Shown: positions 35,780 to 45,106, counted from the first letter of the stretch. The stretch: DNA of 64,000 nucleotides from Pseudocitrobacter cyperus (GCF_039889165.1 NZ_JAYMYY010000001.1:248001-312000), one strand, 5' to 3'. Notes: a model not told the origin generated them from the letters alone. Made by a program: numbers and translations.

Positions 35780-37015
35780 TTATTGAAAATAACGTTCACC
35801 CAGCCGGATATCGTTTTGTGGGATATGAAACACACGGTAATAGCGAACGAAAACGATGATGGCGGTTATGAGTGTCAGCAGGGCAAAGGCGAAATCGAGT
35901 AAGATGATGTATTGCAGGCCGATTCTGGAGAGGTAGCCGGTGATCAGTGGGATAATAAAGTTAGCCACGCCACCCATCATCATATAGATGCTGGTCACTT
36001 TGGCCTTGCTCTTCGGGAAAAACTCCGACATCACCGAAACCCCCAGTTGCAGGATGCCGCCGGCTGCAGAGAAACCGATAACAAACGCACCGCCGTTACA
36101 GACCAGCGGAGAGGGATAGAGATAAATAATGGCAGCCGTCACCGTGGCTAACCCGGCGTTAAAAACGTTAGCCCAGATTGGGCGAACCTTTTTTTTCAGC
36201 AGTGCGGCAAAGATAAAGACGCAGACCAGCGACCCCATGCTGTAGTAAGAGATGGTTTTTAGCGCCTCCGCCTCCGTCATTCCGGCGAATGCCATGGCAT
36301 ATTTTGGCATCCAGACGACGATGACATAAAACGTAGAAAAGGCGGCAACGCCAAACAGCACCGAGGCGACGCCTTCCAGCCAGACCAGAGGCTTGCTGTT
36401 CATTTGCGGCAAATCTTTTGCGATGCTGGCATCAATAGACTGACCAGGGAACCGGCTTCGCAGTAGCATCAGGGTAATCAACACAAACAGGATGCCGGGG
36501 CAGATCACGGCATAGCCATACCAGATATTATTAAGCAGCATATAGCTGACGATCATCGGGTAGATCATCTGGCCAAACGAAATCATGGCCTTCACCAGAA
36601 TGACGGCCGAACCGGAGGCTTTTGGGAAACACTCCATCAGCGCCGGGTAGCCGCCGGTATCAAGGGCCGAGTTGGCAATACCGACGCAAATGGCCAGCCC
36701 AAATGCCACCACCAGATTCGGACTGGCGGGAATACCAAAGAAAAAGAGCATATACGAGGCAACGCCCAGTAAAATAATCGCCCGGCGACCAAACTTATCG
36801 GACAGCACACCAAAAAAGAGAATACTGATCAGTCTACCGAGACCAATTCCGGAAATTAAATAGGCTATTCCGGCATTGTCCGTGGAAAATTTTTCAGCCA
36901 GCGGCGTCATGTTTTGCGCCAGAGTGATAACACTGATGCCGTGTAGAAAATAACTTAAATAAATACAAAAAACCGCCAGGATAAATGGCGTGCCGAACGT
37001 CTTATTGTGAGACAT
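35780..37015 (-). CDS. ydiN: MFS transporter YdiN
   Basis: 411 residues with 12 predicted membrane spans; E. coli YdiN is 421, and the shorter C-terminus (ends GERYFQ) is the main difference. The MFS motif A DKFGRRAIIL follows span 2. Its location directly upstream of ydiB-aroD (14 bp) suggests a shikimate- or quinate-type substrate, but transport has not been shown. AAGGAG precedes the start. Confidence 0.93.
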   Translation of the reverse strand: MSHNKTFGTPFILAVFCIYLSYFLHGISVITLAQNMTPLAEKFSTDNAGIAYLISGIGLGRLISILFFGVLSDKFGRRAIILLGVASYMLFFFGIPASPNLVVAFGLAICVGIANSALDTGGYPALMECFPKASGSAVILVKAMISFGQMIYPMIVSYMLLNNIWYGYAVICPGILFVLITLMLLRSRFPGQSIDASIAKDLPQMNSKPLVWLEGVASVLFGVAAFSTFYVIVVWMPKYAMAFAGMTEAEALKTISYYSMGSLVCVFIFAALLKKKVRPIWANVFNAGLATVTAAIIYLYPSPLVCNGGAFVIGFSAAGGILQLGVSVMSEFFPKSKAKVTSIYMMMGGVANFIIPLITGYLSRIGLQYIILLDFAFALLTLITAIIVFVRYYRVFHIPQNDIRLGERYFQ

Positions 37016-37259
37016 TTCCCCGCTCCTTGACTTTGAAATTATTCTTTGCGCGCCACACGTTTCTTTCCGTTGGCGCTTTCCTGTTACTATACGAGGGCAA
37101 TAAATGCTGGCCTACATAGCATGGCGTTTTAGTTACCAGGTATATTGCATGTTAAAGTGTGAATGTTGTGGTTTATTCCTGTGGTGTGTCCGATATCGTT
37201 GTTTTTATCCAGCCTATTTTGCAGGGAGGGATAATAATATTGCATCCAGGTGTATAAGT

Positions 37260-38459
37260 TCAGAGCGTCAGCATCGGGCGTCGTTTTTCCTCAGCGTAGC
37301 TGCGATAACCAAGAAATAACGCCAGTAAAAAACCCAATGCGGCGATAGCGGTGTCAAACCACATAATATCTGCGATGCTTCTTTCTGACAGATGGGCGGT
37401 AATCAGGGGGATGGTAAACGTCGCTATGCTGCCTGCGCTGTAGTAAATACCGGTGGCTTTACCTTTTGCGTGGGTAAAGCGAGCCGCCATCAACGTCAAA
37501 CCAATTTGTACCACGCCGCCTGCCGAGGAAAAGCCGATGACAAAGGCGAAAATGGTCACGACAGTGGCGGTTGGATAGAGACACACGGTGACGAGCGCGA
37601 TAAACGAGATGAAGGTATACAGCATCAATAACGTGGTGGGGCGAACCGTTTTGCGTACCAGCGGTGCGGTGATCATCACGCACAGCAGAGAGCCGCAGGT
37701 ATAAATACTCAGCAGCTTAATGGCTGATGTATAAGGCATTCCGGCAATGTGCTGACCATATTGCGCCAACCACTGGCTGATAAGGTAAAACGTCGCCATC
37801 GAGACATAGCCATAAAGGGTGTAGCTTGCCAGGTCAACAAACGAACAGTGGGGGGCCTTATCCTCCGTCGGTGATGGCGTACAAGAGCGGGGGCGACCCG
37901 GATGAGCAGGAAAGGTGCAGCGCAGCAAAAAGAGGCCATTAAGCAGCATAATGCCCGCCGCGATGATGAATGACCAACCGAACCACAGGTTCGCCCATAC
38001 CAGCAGGCTGATAATCATCGGCAGCAGGAATTGCCCGGCAGAAACAAACGCTTTAATCAGAATATTGGCGGTGCTGGGGGTATCGGGAAAAGCCTCCATC
38101 AGGCTGGGATAGGTACCGGCATCGAGAAAGCTGTTGGCCATTCCGGCAAGAAAACCAAAGGCGTAGGCCATAACAATATTATTTGTGCAGAGAATGCCGA
38201 AGAAAAAAATGACATAACAGACCATCCCGGTTAACACAAATGGCCGTCGGCCGAAGCGATCTGACAGAATGCCCGAAAAAAAGAGAATACTTAATCGCCC
38301 AATGCCCAGTGACGATATAACAATGGAAACGCCTGCGGCGTCAGTCTGCCATTGTTGTTCCAGCGCCTGCATATTCAGGCTCATCAGTATCACGCCCATG
38401 CCATGAACCAGATAATTGAGATAGAGTCCTGCCGCGGTAGGTAAATAAACTATTTTCAT
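37260..38459 (-). CDS. ydiM: MFS transporter YdiM
   Basis: 399 residues, 12 spans, paralogous to YdiN: both share SIVISSLGIGRL/AYLISGIGLGRL, the DRFGRR motif A and SAGGVVQIGLTLMA near span 8. The start at 38459 (MKIVYLP) aligns with E. coli MKNPYFP; the ribosome-binding site is weak. The 244-bp gap to ydiN is AT-rich and probably contains a ydiN promoter. Substrate unknown. Confidence 0.91.
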   Translation of the reverse strand: MKIVYLPTAAGLYLNYLVHGMGVILMSLNMQALEQQWQTDAAGVSIVISSLGIGRLSILFFSGILSDRFGRRPFVLTGMVCYVIFFFGILCTNNIVMAYAFGFLAGMANSFLDAGTYPSLMEAFPDTPSTANILIKAFVSAGQFLLPMIISLLVWANLWFGWSFIIAAGIMLLNGLFLLRCTFPAHPGRPRSCTPSPTEDKAPHCSFVDLASYTLYGYVSMATFYLISQWLAQYGQHIAGMPYTSAIKLLSIYTCGSLLCVMITAPLVRKTVRPTTLLMLYTFISFIALVTVCLYPTATVVTIFAFVIGFSSAGGVVQIGLTLMAARFTHAKGKATGIYYSAGSIATFTIPLITAHLSERSIADIMWFDTAIAALGFLLALFLGYRSYAEEKRRPMLTL

Positions 38460-38552
38460 TTTGTTTGCTCTGCAGACGTGCAATATCCGGCATGTTCTGC
38501 GAAATTAAGGTATGGTCTAATACAAGAATTAGAGGTGAGGTTTTTCAATCAT

Positions 38553-38915
38553 CTATGAAGAAAGCCGCTCCAGATCGTGAGAATAAAGTTCAGCAGCAAC
38601 GGACTGATAGATTTTCCAGTCAAGAAATTCACCTTGTGAATAAACGCTGCGGAAGGTTTCCAAATCACGAAAAACGCGCATGGTATTATTACCGATACGA
38701 TGATTAATTTTCTGAATAATCGCATTAATGTGCATGATTCTTTTTTGGCGGATTGCCAGCATTTTTTCAATAATAACGTCGGGGATCGTTTGCCGACCCT
38801 CTTCCCACGATTGCCAGGCTTTAATATCGCCATCGCAGGCAACCCAGTTCGCACACTCGTCAATTGTTAACGCTAAAATATGGCGTAATGCTTGTAGCTC
38901 ATCGGCGTTCATCAT
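38553..38915 (-). CDS. ydiL: YdiL, DUF1870 helix-turn-helix protein
   Basis: 120 residues; E. coli YdiL is 118. The N-terminal half (ELQALRHILALTIDECANWV, then WQSWEEGRQTIP) has the layout of a lambda-repressor-like HTH, and the C-terminal WKIYQSVAAELYSHDLERL is strongly conserved. Probably DNA-binding; function unknown. The first of two adjacent ATGs is used because GAGGGC lies 6 bases before it. Confidence 0.9.
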   Translation of the reverse strand: MMNADELQALRHILALTIDECANWVACDGDIKAWQSWEEGRQTIPDVIIEKMLAIRQKRIMHINAIIQKINHRIGNNTMRVFRDLETFRSVYSQGEFLDWKIYQSVAAELYSHDLERLSS

Positions 38916-39034
38916 TTTGTGCCCTCAAAAAAAGATAGAGCATAAATAGCATTCTTACGTCGTAGCTGGATTGAAGAGGGTCACACTATCTACTGCAACA
39001 TAGTATGCGTTGCAGGGGGAGAGGGAAGCGCTTA

Positions 39035-39139
39035 AAAAAAAGCCCATCGTGGGAGATGGGCAAAGACTACACACAGCAATTCATTGTTTCACTCAGGGGA
39101 TTTCCATGTTTATAAATCAAGCTGTTGATTTATAACCGT
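39035..39139 (-). ncRNA. rprA: RprA small RNA
   Basis: A 105-nt RNA on the minus strand, the E. coli RprA length. It begins ACGGTTATAAATCAAC, whose first hairpin is formed with TTGATTTATAA, carries ATCCCCTGAGTGAAACA (the region that pairs with the rpoS leader and frees its translation with Hfq), and ends in the GCCCATC...GATGGGC terminator followed by eight T. Its position upstream of ydiL and next to ydiK matches E. coli. Confidence 0.95.
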
Positions 39140-39168
39140 GTGCTAATAGTAGGCATGTCACTTTTTCA

Positions 39169-39188
39169 CGTCGATCAGATTCGTCTCA
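39169..39188 (-). promoter_or_regulatory. Likely RcsB box of rprA
   Basis: TGAGACGAATCTGATCGACG on the minus strand lies 30-50 bp upstream of the rprA start, where the Rcs phosphorelay activates rprA in E. coli. A -10 (TACTAT) is visible about 12 bp before the RNA start. Confidence 0.6.
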
Positions 39189-39230
39189 ATAGTTAAAATT
39201 GTGTGAATGATTTTTAATTGCGCCAGGGGC

Positions 39231-39254
39231 GGATGCCATCATTTGATGGCATCC
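39231..39254. terminator. Perfect hairpin downstream of ydiK
   Basis: GGATGCCATCA and TGATGGCATCC pair with only TT between. It sits 50 bp past the ydiK stop, between ydiK and the rprA promoter. No T-run follows on the minus strand, so its role as terminator is uncertain. Confidence 0.45.
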
Positions 39255-39307
39255 GTTAACATTACAAGGGGGGATTGATAAGAAAAACTTAAGTGACGGG
39301 CGGTTGT

Positions 39308-40429
39308 TTACTCTTTTTTATCGCTGACGGCATCAAACTGCTGTAACTCCTCCAGCACCTGATCCGGATCGGTCGTTGGCGGGGGAACTTCATGCAACCA
39401 GGCATCAAACAGGCGCCAGGAAACCGCCAGCAGTACCGGGCCGATAAACAGGCCTATCATGCCAAACGCGACCAGACCACCGATAACGCCGGAAAGAATG
39501 AGGATCATCGGCAAGTCCGCACCCATACGGATCAGCATTGGACGGATAACGTTATCCATGGTGCCTACCACGCAACTCCATACCAGCAGCACCGTGCCCC
39601 AGGTGGTATCGCCTGTCCAGTAGAGCCAGATAATCGAGGGGATGAGCACCAGTAGCGGCCCCAACTGCACCAGGCAGGAGAAGATCATTACCACGGTGAG
39701 CAGCGTGGCGTAGGGTACGCCAGAAATAGCCAGGCCAATGCCGCCGAGAATGGCCTGTGCCAGCGCGGTGACGACCACGCCCAGCGCCACGGCGCGAATC
39801 GCCTGACCCGCCAGCAGCACCGCCGCGTCACCACGTTTGGCCGCCAGACGGGTTGCAAAATAGCGGATCCCAAATGCCACTTTTTCGCCCTGCCAGTAAA
39901 GAAGCGCGCTGAACAGCAGCATTAAACCGCTGTGCATCAGGAAGCGCCCGATGTGCGCCGCCTGACCGACGAACCAGGTGGTCGTGGTGCCGATATACGG
40001 GCGCACTTTCGCCATAATGGCGCTGCCGCCCATATCCAGCAAACTGTGCCAGCCCTGATAGAGTTTCGCACCGACAAACGGAATGCTGTTCAGCCAGGCG
40101 AGTTCAGGCAGCGTCAACGTTCCTGAGGTAATGTCATGTACCAATGGGGCACTGCCGTCGACAACGCTATTGACCAGCAGCGCAATCGGAATCACGAACA
40201 GTAAGAAAAGCAGCAGCGTCATCACCAGCACTGCGAGGCCACGACGGCCAAAAAGAATGCGTTGCAGACGCAACAGCACCGGCCAGGTGGCGATCACGAT
40301 GGTGGCAGCCCAGGCGAAACCCAGAATAAATGGCTGAACAATCCATAAACAGGCGATGATCATCAGTGCTAAAAACAGCACAGATAGCAGTATTTGCGGT
40401 ATATCGCGAGGCCGTTGAAACGTACTCAT
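39308..40429 (-). CDS. ydiK: AI-2E family membrane protein YdiK
   Basis: 373 residues (E. coli 370) with about eight hydrophobic segments of the PerM/AI-2E transporter family, including the conserved GGIGLAISGVPYATLLTV and VIRPMLIRMGADLPMILILSGVIGGL blocks. Substrate not established. The cytoplasmic C-terminus is acidic (DPDQVLEELQQFD). Divergent from ydiJ across 233 bp. Confidence 0.93.
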   Translation of the reverse strand: MSTFQRPRDIPQILLSVLFLALMIIACLWIVQPFILGFAWAATIVIATWPVLLRLQRILFGRRGLAVLVMTLLLFLLFVIPIALLVNSVVDGSAPLVHDITSGTLTLPELAWLNSIPFVGAKLYQGWHSLLDMGGSAIMAKVRPYIGTTTTWFVGQAAHIGRFLMHSGLMLLFSALLYWQGEKVAFGIRYFATRLAAKRGDAAVLLAGQAIRAVALGVVVTALAQAILGGIGLAISGVPYATLLTVVMIFSCLVQLGPLLVLIPSIIWLYWTGDTTWGTVLLVWSCVVGTMDNVIRPMLIRMGADLPMILILSGVIGGLVAFGMIGLFIGPVLLAVSWRLFDAWLHEVPPPTTDPDQVLEELQQFDAVSDKKE

Positions 40430-40662
40430 AGATCAGTTTTACCTTCTTTTGTACGCCAGAGCGCTGGCGCGGCGTAAGCCCTTATATTGATAATAATATC
40501 AAACTGTTTAACGGGGCGATTTTGCACTTAAATCTACCGGGCGTATAAGAAAAAAATGTGATACAACGATAAATGCGCTACGCAAACGATTAAACATGAG
40601 CCTCTTCCTGTGGAAGGCGCGCATGTACAACAACACCAACTATTCAGACAGGGTCAAGCGTG

Positions 40663-43600
40663 ATGATCCCACAAATTTCTCAGGCACCAGGCGTGGTTCA
40701 ACTGGTGCTGAATTTTTTGCAGGCACTGGAGCAACAAGGTTTTACCGGCGATACCGCCACTCAATATGCCGACAGGCTGACAATGGCAACCGATAACAGC
40801 ATTTATCAGTTGTTGCCGGATGCGGTGGTGTTTCCCCGCTCGACGGCGGATGTGGCTCTGCTGGCACGTCTGGCAGAGGAAGAACGTTTCCGTTCACTCA
40901 TCTTCACCCCGCGTGGCGGCGGTACTGGCACCAATGGGCAGGCGCTGAATCAGGGCATCATCGTTGATATGTCCCGATATATGAATCGCATTATTGAAAT
41001 CAACCCGGAAGAAGGGTGGGTGCGGGTCGAAGCCGGGGTTATTAAAGATCAGCTCAATCAATATCTCAGGCCATACGGCTACTTTTTCTCTCCCGAGCTA
41101 TCAACCAGTAATCGCGCGACGCTTGGCGGCATGATCAATACCGACGCCTCAGGTCAGGGGTCGTTGGTCTACGGCAAAACCTCCGATCATGTGCTGGGTG
41201 TGCGGGCGGTGCTGCTGGGCGGCGACATTCTGGATACGCAGCCGGTTCCGGTCGCGCTGGCAGAAACCCTGGCGAAAGAGCAGTCCGCTTCCGGGCGCAT
41301 TTACCGCACGGTTTTTGAGGGTTGCCGTGATAACCGACAACTCATCATCGACAAATTTCCAAAACTAAATCGATTCCTCACAGGCTACGACCTGCGGCAC
41401 GTCTTTAACGATGAGATGAGTTCGTTTGACTTAACCCGAATCCTCACCGGTTCAGAAGGGACGCTGGCGTTTATCACCGAAGCGCGGCTGGATATTACGC
41501 CGCTGCCGAAGGTACGCCGGCTGGTCAATATCAAGTACGACTCGTTCAACTCCGCGCTGCGCAATGCGCCGCTGATGGTGGAAGCCCGCGCGCTGTCGGT
41601 CGAGACGGTCGACTCCAAAGTGCTTAATCTGGCGCGGGAAGATATCGTCTGGCACTCGGTCAGCGAACTGATTGCCGATGTGCCGGATAAAGAGATGCTC
41701 GGCCTTAATATTGTCGAATTTGCCGGAGACGACGAGGCGCTGATTGAAGAGCAGGTGACTTCACTGTGTCAGCGTCTGGATGCACTGATTGCCCGTCAGG
41801 AAGGCGGCGTGATTGGCTGGCAACGTTGTAACGAACTGGATGGTATTGAGCGTATTTACGCGATGCGTAAAAAAGCGGTCGGGCTGTTGGGGAATGCTAA
41901 AGGCGCGGCGAAGCCCATTCCGTTTGCGGAAGATACCTGTGTACCGCCGGAGCATCTGGCGGATTATATCGTTGAGTTTCGTGCATTGCTCGACGGTCAC
42001 GGCCTGAGCTACGGTATGTTTGGCCACGTTGACGCGGGTGTGCTGCACGTGCGTCCGGCGCTGGATATGTGCGACCCACAGCAGGAGATCCTGATGAAAC
42101 AGATCTCCGATGATGTTGTCGCGCTGACCGCCAAATATGGCGGCTTGCTGTGGGGTGAACACGGTAAGGGTTTCCGTGCGGAGTACAGCCCGGCCTTCTT
42201 CGGCGAGCAACTGTATGACGAACTGCGGAAAGTGAAAGCCGCATTCGACCCGCTTAACCGACTCAACCCCGGTAAGATTTGCGCCCCGGCGGGCGTGGAT
42301 GCTCCGATGATGAAAGTCGATGCGGTTAAACGCGGCACCTTTGACAGGCAGATCCCCATCGCGGTACGCACCTCCTGGCGCGGAGCGATGGAGTGTAACG
42401 GCAACGGTCTGTGCTTTAACTTCGATGCCAAAAGCCCGATGTGCCCGTCAATGAAGATAACGAACGATCGTATCCACTCTCCGAAAGGCCGCGCAACGCT
42501 GGTGCGGGAATGGCTACGCCTGCTTGCCGATCGCGGTGTTGATCCATTACTGCTGGAAAAAGAACTGCCGGAGAAACGCGCCAGCCTGCGTTCGTTGATT
42601 GATCGTACCCGTAACTCCTGGCATGCGCGCAAAGGTGAGTACGATTTCTCCCACGAGGTGAAAGCGGCAATGTCCGGCTGCCTGGCCTGTAAAGCCTGCT
42701 CGACCCAGTGCCCGATTAAAATTGATGTGCCGGACTTCCGCGCCCGTTTCTTACAGCTCTATCACACGCGCTATCTGCGCCCGGTGCGCGATCATCTGGT
42801 GGCGACGGTGGAAAGCTATGCGCCGCTGATGGCGCGCGCACCGAAAACGTTCAACTTCTTTATGAGCCAGCCACTGGTACGTAAGCTGTCAGAAAAGCAC
42901 ATTGGGATGGTCGATCTGCCGATGCTTTCCGCGCCGTCATTGCAAAAACGGCTTACCACCCATCGCTCCGCCAATATGACGCTGGAGCAACTGGAAGCGT
43001 TGTCGCCGGAGCAAAAAGCGTTAACGGTGCTGGTGGTGCAGGATCCTTTCACCAGCTACTACGATGCACAGGTCGTGGCCGATTTTATTCGCCTGATTGA
43101 TAAACTGGGCCTGCAACCGGTGCTGCTCCCGTTCTCACCGAACGGCAAGGCGCAGCACATTAAAGGTTTCGTCACCCGCTTTACCAAAACCGCGCGTAAA
43201 ACGGCAGATTACCTGAATCGCGTAGCGGAACTCGGCATCCCTATGGTGGGCGTCGACCCGGCTCTGGTGCTGTGCTATCGCGATGAGTACAAGCAGGTGC
43301 TGGGTGATAAACGCGGTGACTTTAATGTCATGCTGGTGCACGAATGGCTGCCGCAGGCGCTGGAGGACATTCACAGCCAGGAGTCCGGCGGTGAATCCTG
43401 GTATCTCTTTGGTCACTGTACGGAAGTCACCGCATTGCCTGCGGCAACTAAACAGTGGGCGGACATCTTCGCCCGCTTTGGCGCCAGGCTTGAAAACATC
43501 AACGTCGGCTGCTGCGGCATGGCAGGCACCTATGGCCATGAAGTGAAAAATCACGAAAACTCCCTCGGGATTTATGCGTTATCATGGCAGCAGGCAATGC

Positions 43601-43719
43601 AGCGTTTGCCACGCAATCGCTGTCTGGCGACCGGTTACTCATGCCGCAGCCAGGTGAAACGTGTTGAAGGGAATGGCGTTCGCCATCCGTTACAGGCGCT
43701 ACTGGAGATTATTGGATGA
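40663..43719 (+). CDS. ydiJ: FAD-linked dehydrogenase with iron-sulfur domain, YdiJ
   Basis: 1018 residues, the E. coli length. N-terminal FAD-binding PCMH domain (TPRGGGTGTNGQALNQG), FAD-oxidase C-terminal domain (HVDAGVLHVRPALD), then a ferredoxin-like segment CLACKACSTQCPIKID and a glycolate-oxidase-like CCG domain (GCCGMAG). The fusion resembles glycolate oxidase subunits D+F in one chain; E. coli YdiJ is assigned as a D-2-hydroxyglutarate dehydrogenase. ATG at 40663 is used, since the GTG just before it is adjacent. It overlaps menI by ATGA. Confidence 0.95.
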   Translation: MIPQISQAPGVVQLVLNFLQALEQQGFTGDTATQYADRLTMATDNSIYQLLPDAVVFPRSTADVALLARLAEEERFRSLIFTPRGGGTGTNGQALNQGIIVDMSRYMNRIIEINPEEGWVRVEAGVIKDQLNQYLRPYGYFFSPELSTSNRATLGGMINTDASGQGSLVYGKTSDHVLGVRAVLLGGDILDTQPVPVALAETLAKEQSASGRIYRTVFEGCRDNRQLIIDKFPKLNRFLTGYDLRHVFNDEMSSFDLTRILTGSEGTLAFITEARLDITPLPKVRRLVNIKYDSFNSALRNAPLMVEARALSVETVDSKVLNLAREDIVWHSVSELIADVPDKEMLGLNIVEFAGDDEALIEEQVTSLCQRLDALIARQEGGVIGWQRCNELDGIERIYAMRKKAVGLLGNAKGAAKPIPFAEDTCVPPEHLADYIVEFRALLDGHGLSYGMFGHVDAGVLHVRPALDMCDPQQEILMKQISDDVVALTAKYGGLLWGEHGKGFRAEYSPAFFGEQLYDELRKVKAAFDPLNRLNPGKICAPAGVDAPMMKVDAVKRGTFDRQIPIAVRTSWRGAMECNGNGLCFNFDAKSPMCPSMKITNDRIHSPKGRATLVREWLRLLADRGVDPLLLEKELPEKRASLRSLIDRTRNSWHARKGEYDFSHEVKAAMSGCLACKACSTQCPIKIDVPDFRARFLQLYHTRYLRPVRDHLVATVESYAPLMARAPKTFNFFMSQPLVRKLSEKHIGMVDLPMLSAPSLQKRLTTHRSANMTLEQLEALSPEQKALTVLVVQDPFTSYYDAQVVADFIRLIDKLGLQPVLLPFSPNGKAQHIKGFVTRFTKTARKTADYLNRVAELGIPMVGVDPALVLCYRDEYKQVLGDKRGDFNVMLVHEWLPQALEDIHSQESGGESWYLFGHCTEVTALPAATKQWADIFARFGARLENINVGCCGMAGTYGHEVKNHENSLGIYALSWQQAMQRLPRNRCLATGYSCRSQVKRVEGNGVRHPLQALLEIIG

Positions 43720-44126
43720 TTTGGAGACGACAGACGACTCTCGAAGCCCTCAATGCGATGAATGAGGGGACGATGATGGCGCTACTGGATATTCGTTTTG
43801 ACGCCATGGGTGAGGATGTTCTGGAAGGCTCAATGCCGGTCGATCATCGTACACATCAGACTTTTGGTTTATTGCACGGCGGGGCTTCTGTGGTGTTGGC
43901 GGAAACGCTGGGGTCGGTTGCAGGTTATCTGTGCACTGAAGGCGAGCAGGGCGTGGTTGGGCTGGAAATCAACGCTAACCACATCCGTTCCGTGCGCAGT
44001 GGTCGCGTTCGCGGTGTCTGTAAACCGATTCATACCGGACGACGCAACCAGGTGTGGCAAATCGAAATTTTCGATGAAGAGGGGCGATTGTGCTGCACTT
44101 CGCGCCTGACGACGGCGGTTGTGTGA
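43716..44126 (+). CDS. menI: 1,4-dihydroxy-2-naphthoyl-CoA hydrolase
   Basis: 136 residues, hotdog fold. Removes CoA from DHNA-CoA in menaquinone and related naphthoquinone synthesis. Catalytic Glu in HGGASVVLAETLGS, with the substrate-gating RSGRVRGVCKPIHTGRRNQVW segment typical of YdiI. Translationally coupled to ydiJ (ATGA). Confidence 0.96.
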   Translation: MIWRRQTTLEALNAMNEGTMMALLDIRFDAMGEDVLEGSMPVDHRTHQTFGLLHGGASVVLAETLGSVAGYLCTEGEQGVVGLEINANHIRSVRSGRVRGVCKPIHTGRRNQVWQIEIFDEEGRLCCTSRLTTAVV

Positions 44127-44134
44127 TCCTGATG

Positions 44135-44160
44135 AAAAGGCCCAATGTGCTGGGCCTTTT
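44135..44160. terminator. Bidirectional terminator between menI and the DUF1508 gene
   Basis: AAAAGGCCCA, loop ATGTGC, TGGGCCTTTT, between convergent ends. Confidence 0.9.
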
Positions 44161-44162
44161 GC

Positions 44163-44354
44163 TTATTTGACCGTATCGTCTTTAACCGTATCACTCGCGC
44201 CATTTTTCTGAACGGACGCGATCCCTTTTTTCGCCGCATCCTTACTTGAGTACATTTCACTGGTCGCAATGGTTTCGTGATTATCGGCCTTTAGTAAAAA
44301 ATACCACGGCTGCGCAACGGCTTTTTCGGATTTCTTAATAACATAATAACCCAT
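44163..44354 (-). CDS. DUF1508 (YegP-like) small protein
   Basis: 63 residues with one copy of the DUF1508 repeat: WYFLLKADNHETIATSEMYSSKDAAKKGIASVQKN. E. coli YegP has two such repeats, so this is a half-size relative. The C-terminus is a charged TVKDDTVK tail. It occupies the place of ydiH in E. coli K-12 (a different 62-residue protein), so calling it ydiH would be wrong. Function unknown. GGGAGAAATC precedes the ATG. Confidence 0.85.
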   Translation of the reverse strand: MGYYVIKKSEKAVAQPWYFLLKADNHETIATSEMYSSKDAAKKGIASVQKNGASDTVKDDTVK

Positions 44355-44637
44355 GATTTCTCCCGTTAATTTTGAAGGGGGTCATCAATGATGTAGGTCA
44401 GATTTAGCGATCCGGCAAGTCTGCGTACCGTTAGTGTGAGCGAGAGGGGCTGAAAGGTCGAAAAGCTATCAAATAAATAGGCATTAACAATACATCTTTT
44501 ATTCATCAACCACTTCCAGCGATTACTCTTCCTTAATCTATTATTTTTCAAAGTGTTGTAAAAATATAGCTATCCCGGTTGCCTGTGGATTCAGGGTCTA
44601 TGCTTATAAAAAGCATCTGTAAAGCGGGTCTGATGAG
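44355..44637. other. Gap between the DUF1508 gene and the sufA control region
   Basis: About 280 bp with no convincing gene. ATGCTT and AAGCAT form a small hairpin near 44600. E. coli has the small RNA RydB between ydiH and sufA, so a homologue may lie here, but I cannot recognise it from sequence. Confidence 0.4.
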
Positions 44638-44662
44638 AATACCCCTGTTGCGGATGGGTTGA
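44638..44662 (+). promoter_or_regulatory. IscR type 2 site of the suf operon
   Basis: AATACCCC and GGGTTGA flank a 10-base centre (TGTTGCGGAT), the layout of the apo-IscR activator site ahead of E. coli sufA. Confidence 0.7.
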
Positions 44663-44663
44663 A

Positions 44664-44680
44664 GTGATAATCATTATCAC
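44664..44680 (+). promoter_or_regulatory. Fur box of the suf operon
   Basis: GTGATAATCATTATCAC is a 17-bp palindrome matching the core of the Fur consensus. It lies directly after the IscR site and 46-63 bp before the sufA ATG, so Fur and IscR should compete, as in E. coli. Confidence 0.9.
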
Positions 44681-44726
44681 TAACATGGTGTTATGCCTTT
44701 GATGGCTTAACCAGTGAGGTAGACCA

Positions 44727-45095
44727 ATGGATGTAGATTCAGGAACCTTTGATCCCAATGATTTCGCATGGCGCGGCCTGACGCTGACGCCCGCTGCGGC
44801 AGCGCAAATTCGCAATCTGGTGAGTAAGCAGCCGGGCATTCAGGGAGTGCGTCTGGGTGTTAAGCAGACGGGCTGCGCCGGATTCGGCTACGTGCTGGAT
44901 ACGGTAAGCGACCCCCGTGAGGACGATCTGCTGTTCGAATCTGAGGGCGCAAAGCTGTGGGTTCCCCTTCAGGCCATGCCTTTTATCGACGGCACTGAAG
45001 TGGATTATGTGCGCGAAGGATTAAATCAGATATTTAAATTTCATAACCCGAAAGCGCAGAACGAATGCGGCTGCGGCGAAAGTTTTGGGGTATAG
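44727..45095 (+). CDS. sufA: Iron-sulfur carrier SufA
   Basis: 122 residues of the A-type carrier family. The three cluster ligands are visible: QTGCAG and the C-terminal CGCG. Delivers Fe-S clusters from the SufBCD scaffold under iron limitation or oxidative stress. First gene of sufABCDSE; 11 bp separate it from sufB. Confidence 0.97.
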   Translation: MDVDSGTFDPNDFAWRGLTLTPAAAAQIRNLVSKQPGIQGVRLGVKQTGCAGFGYVLDTVSDPREDDLLFESEGAKLWVPLQAMPFIDGTEVDYVREGLNQIFKFHNPKAQNECGCGESFGV

Positions 45096-45106
45096 GCGGT
45101 ACGATT

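Noticed and set aside
44163..44354. Assignment as ydiH from gene order
   Set aside because: The protein is DUF1508, unrelated in sequence to E. coli YdiH.
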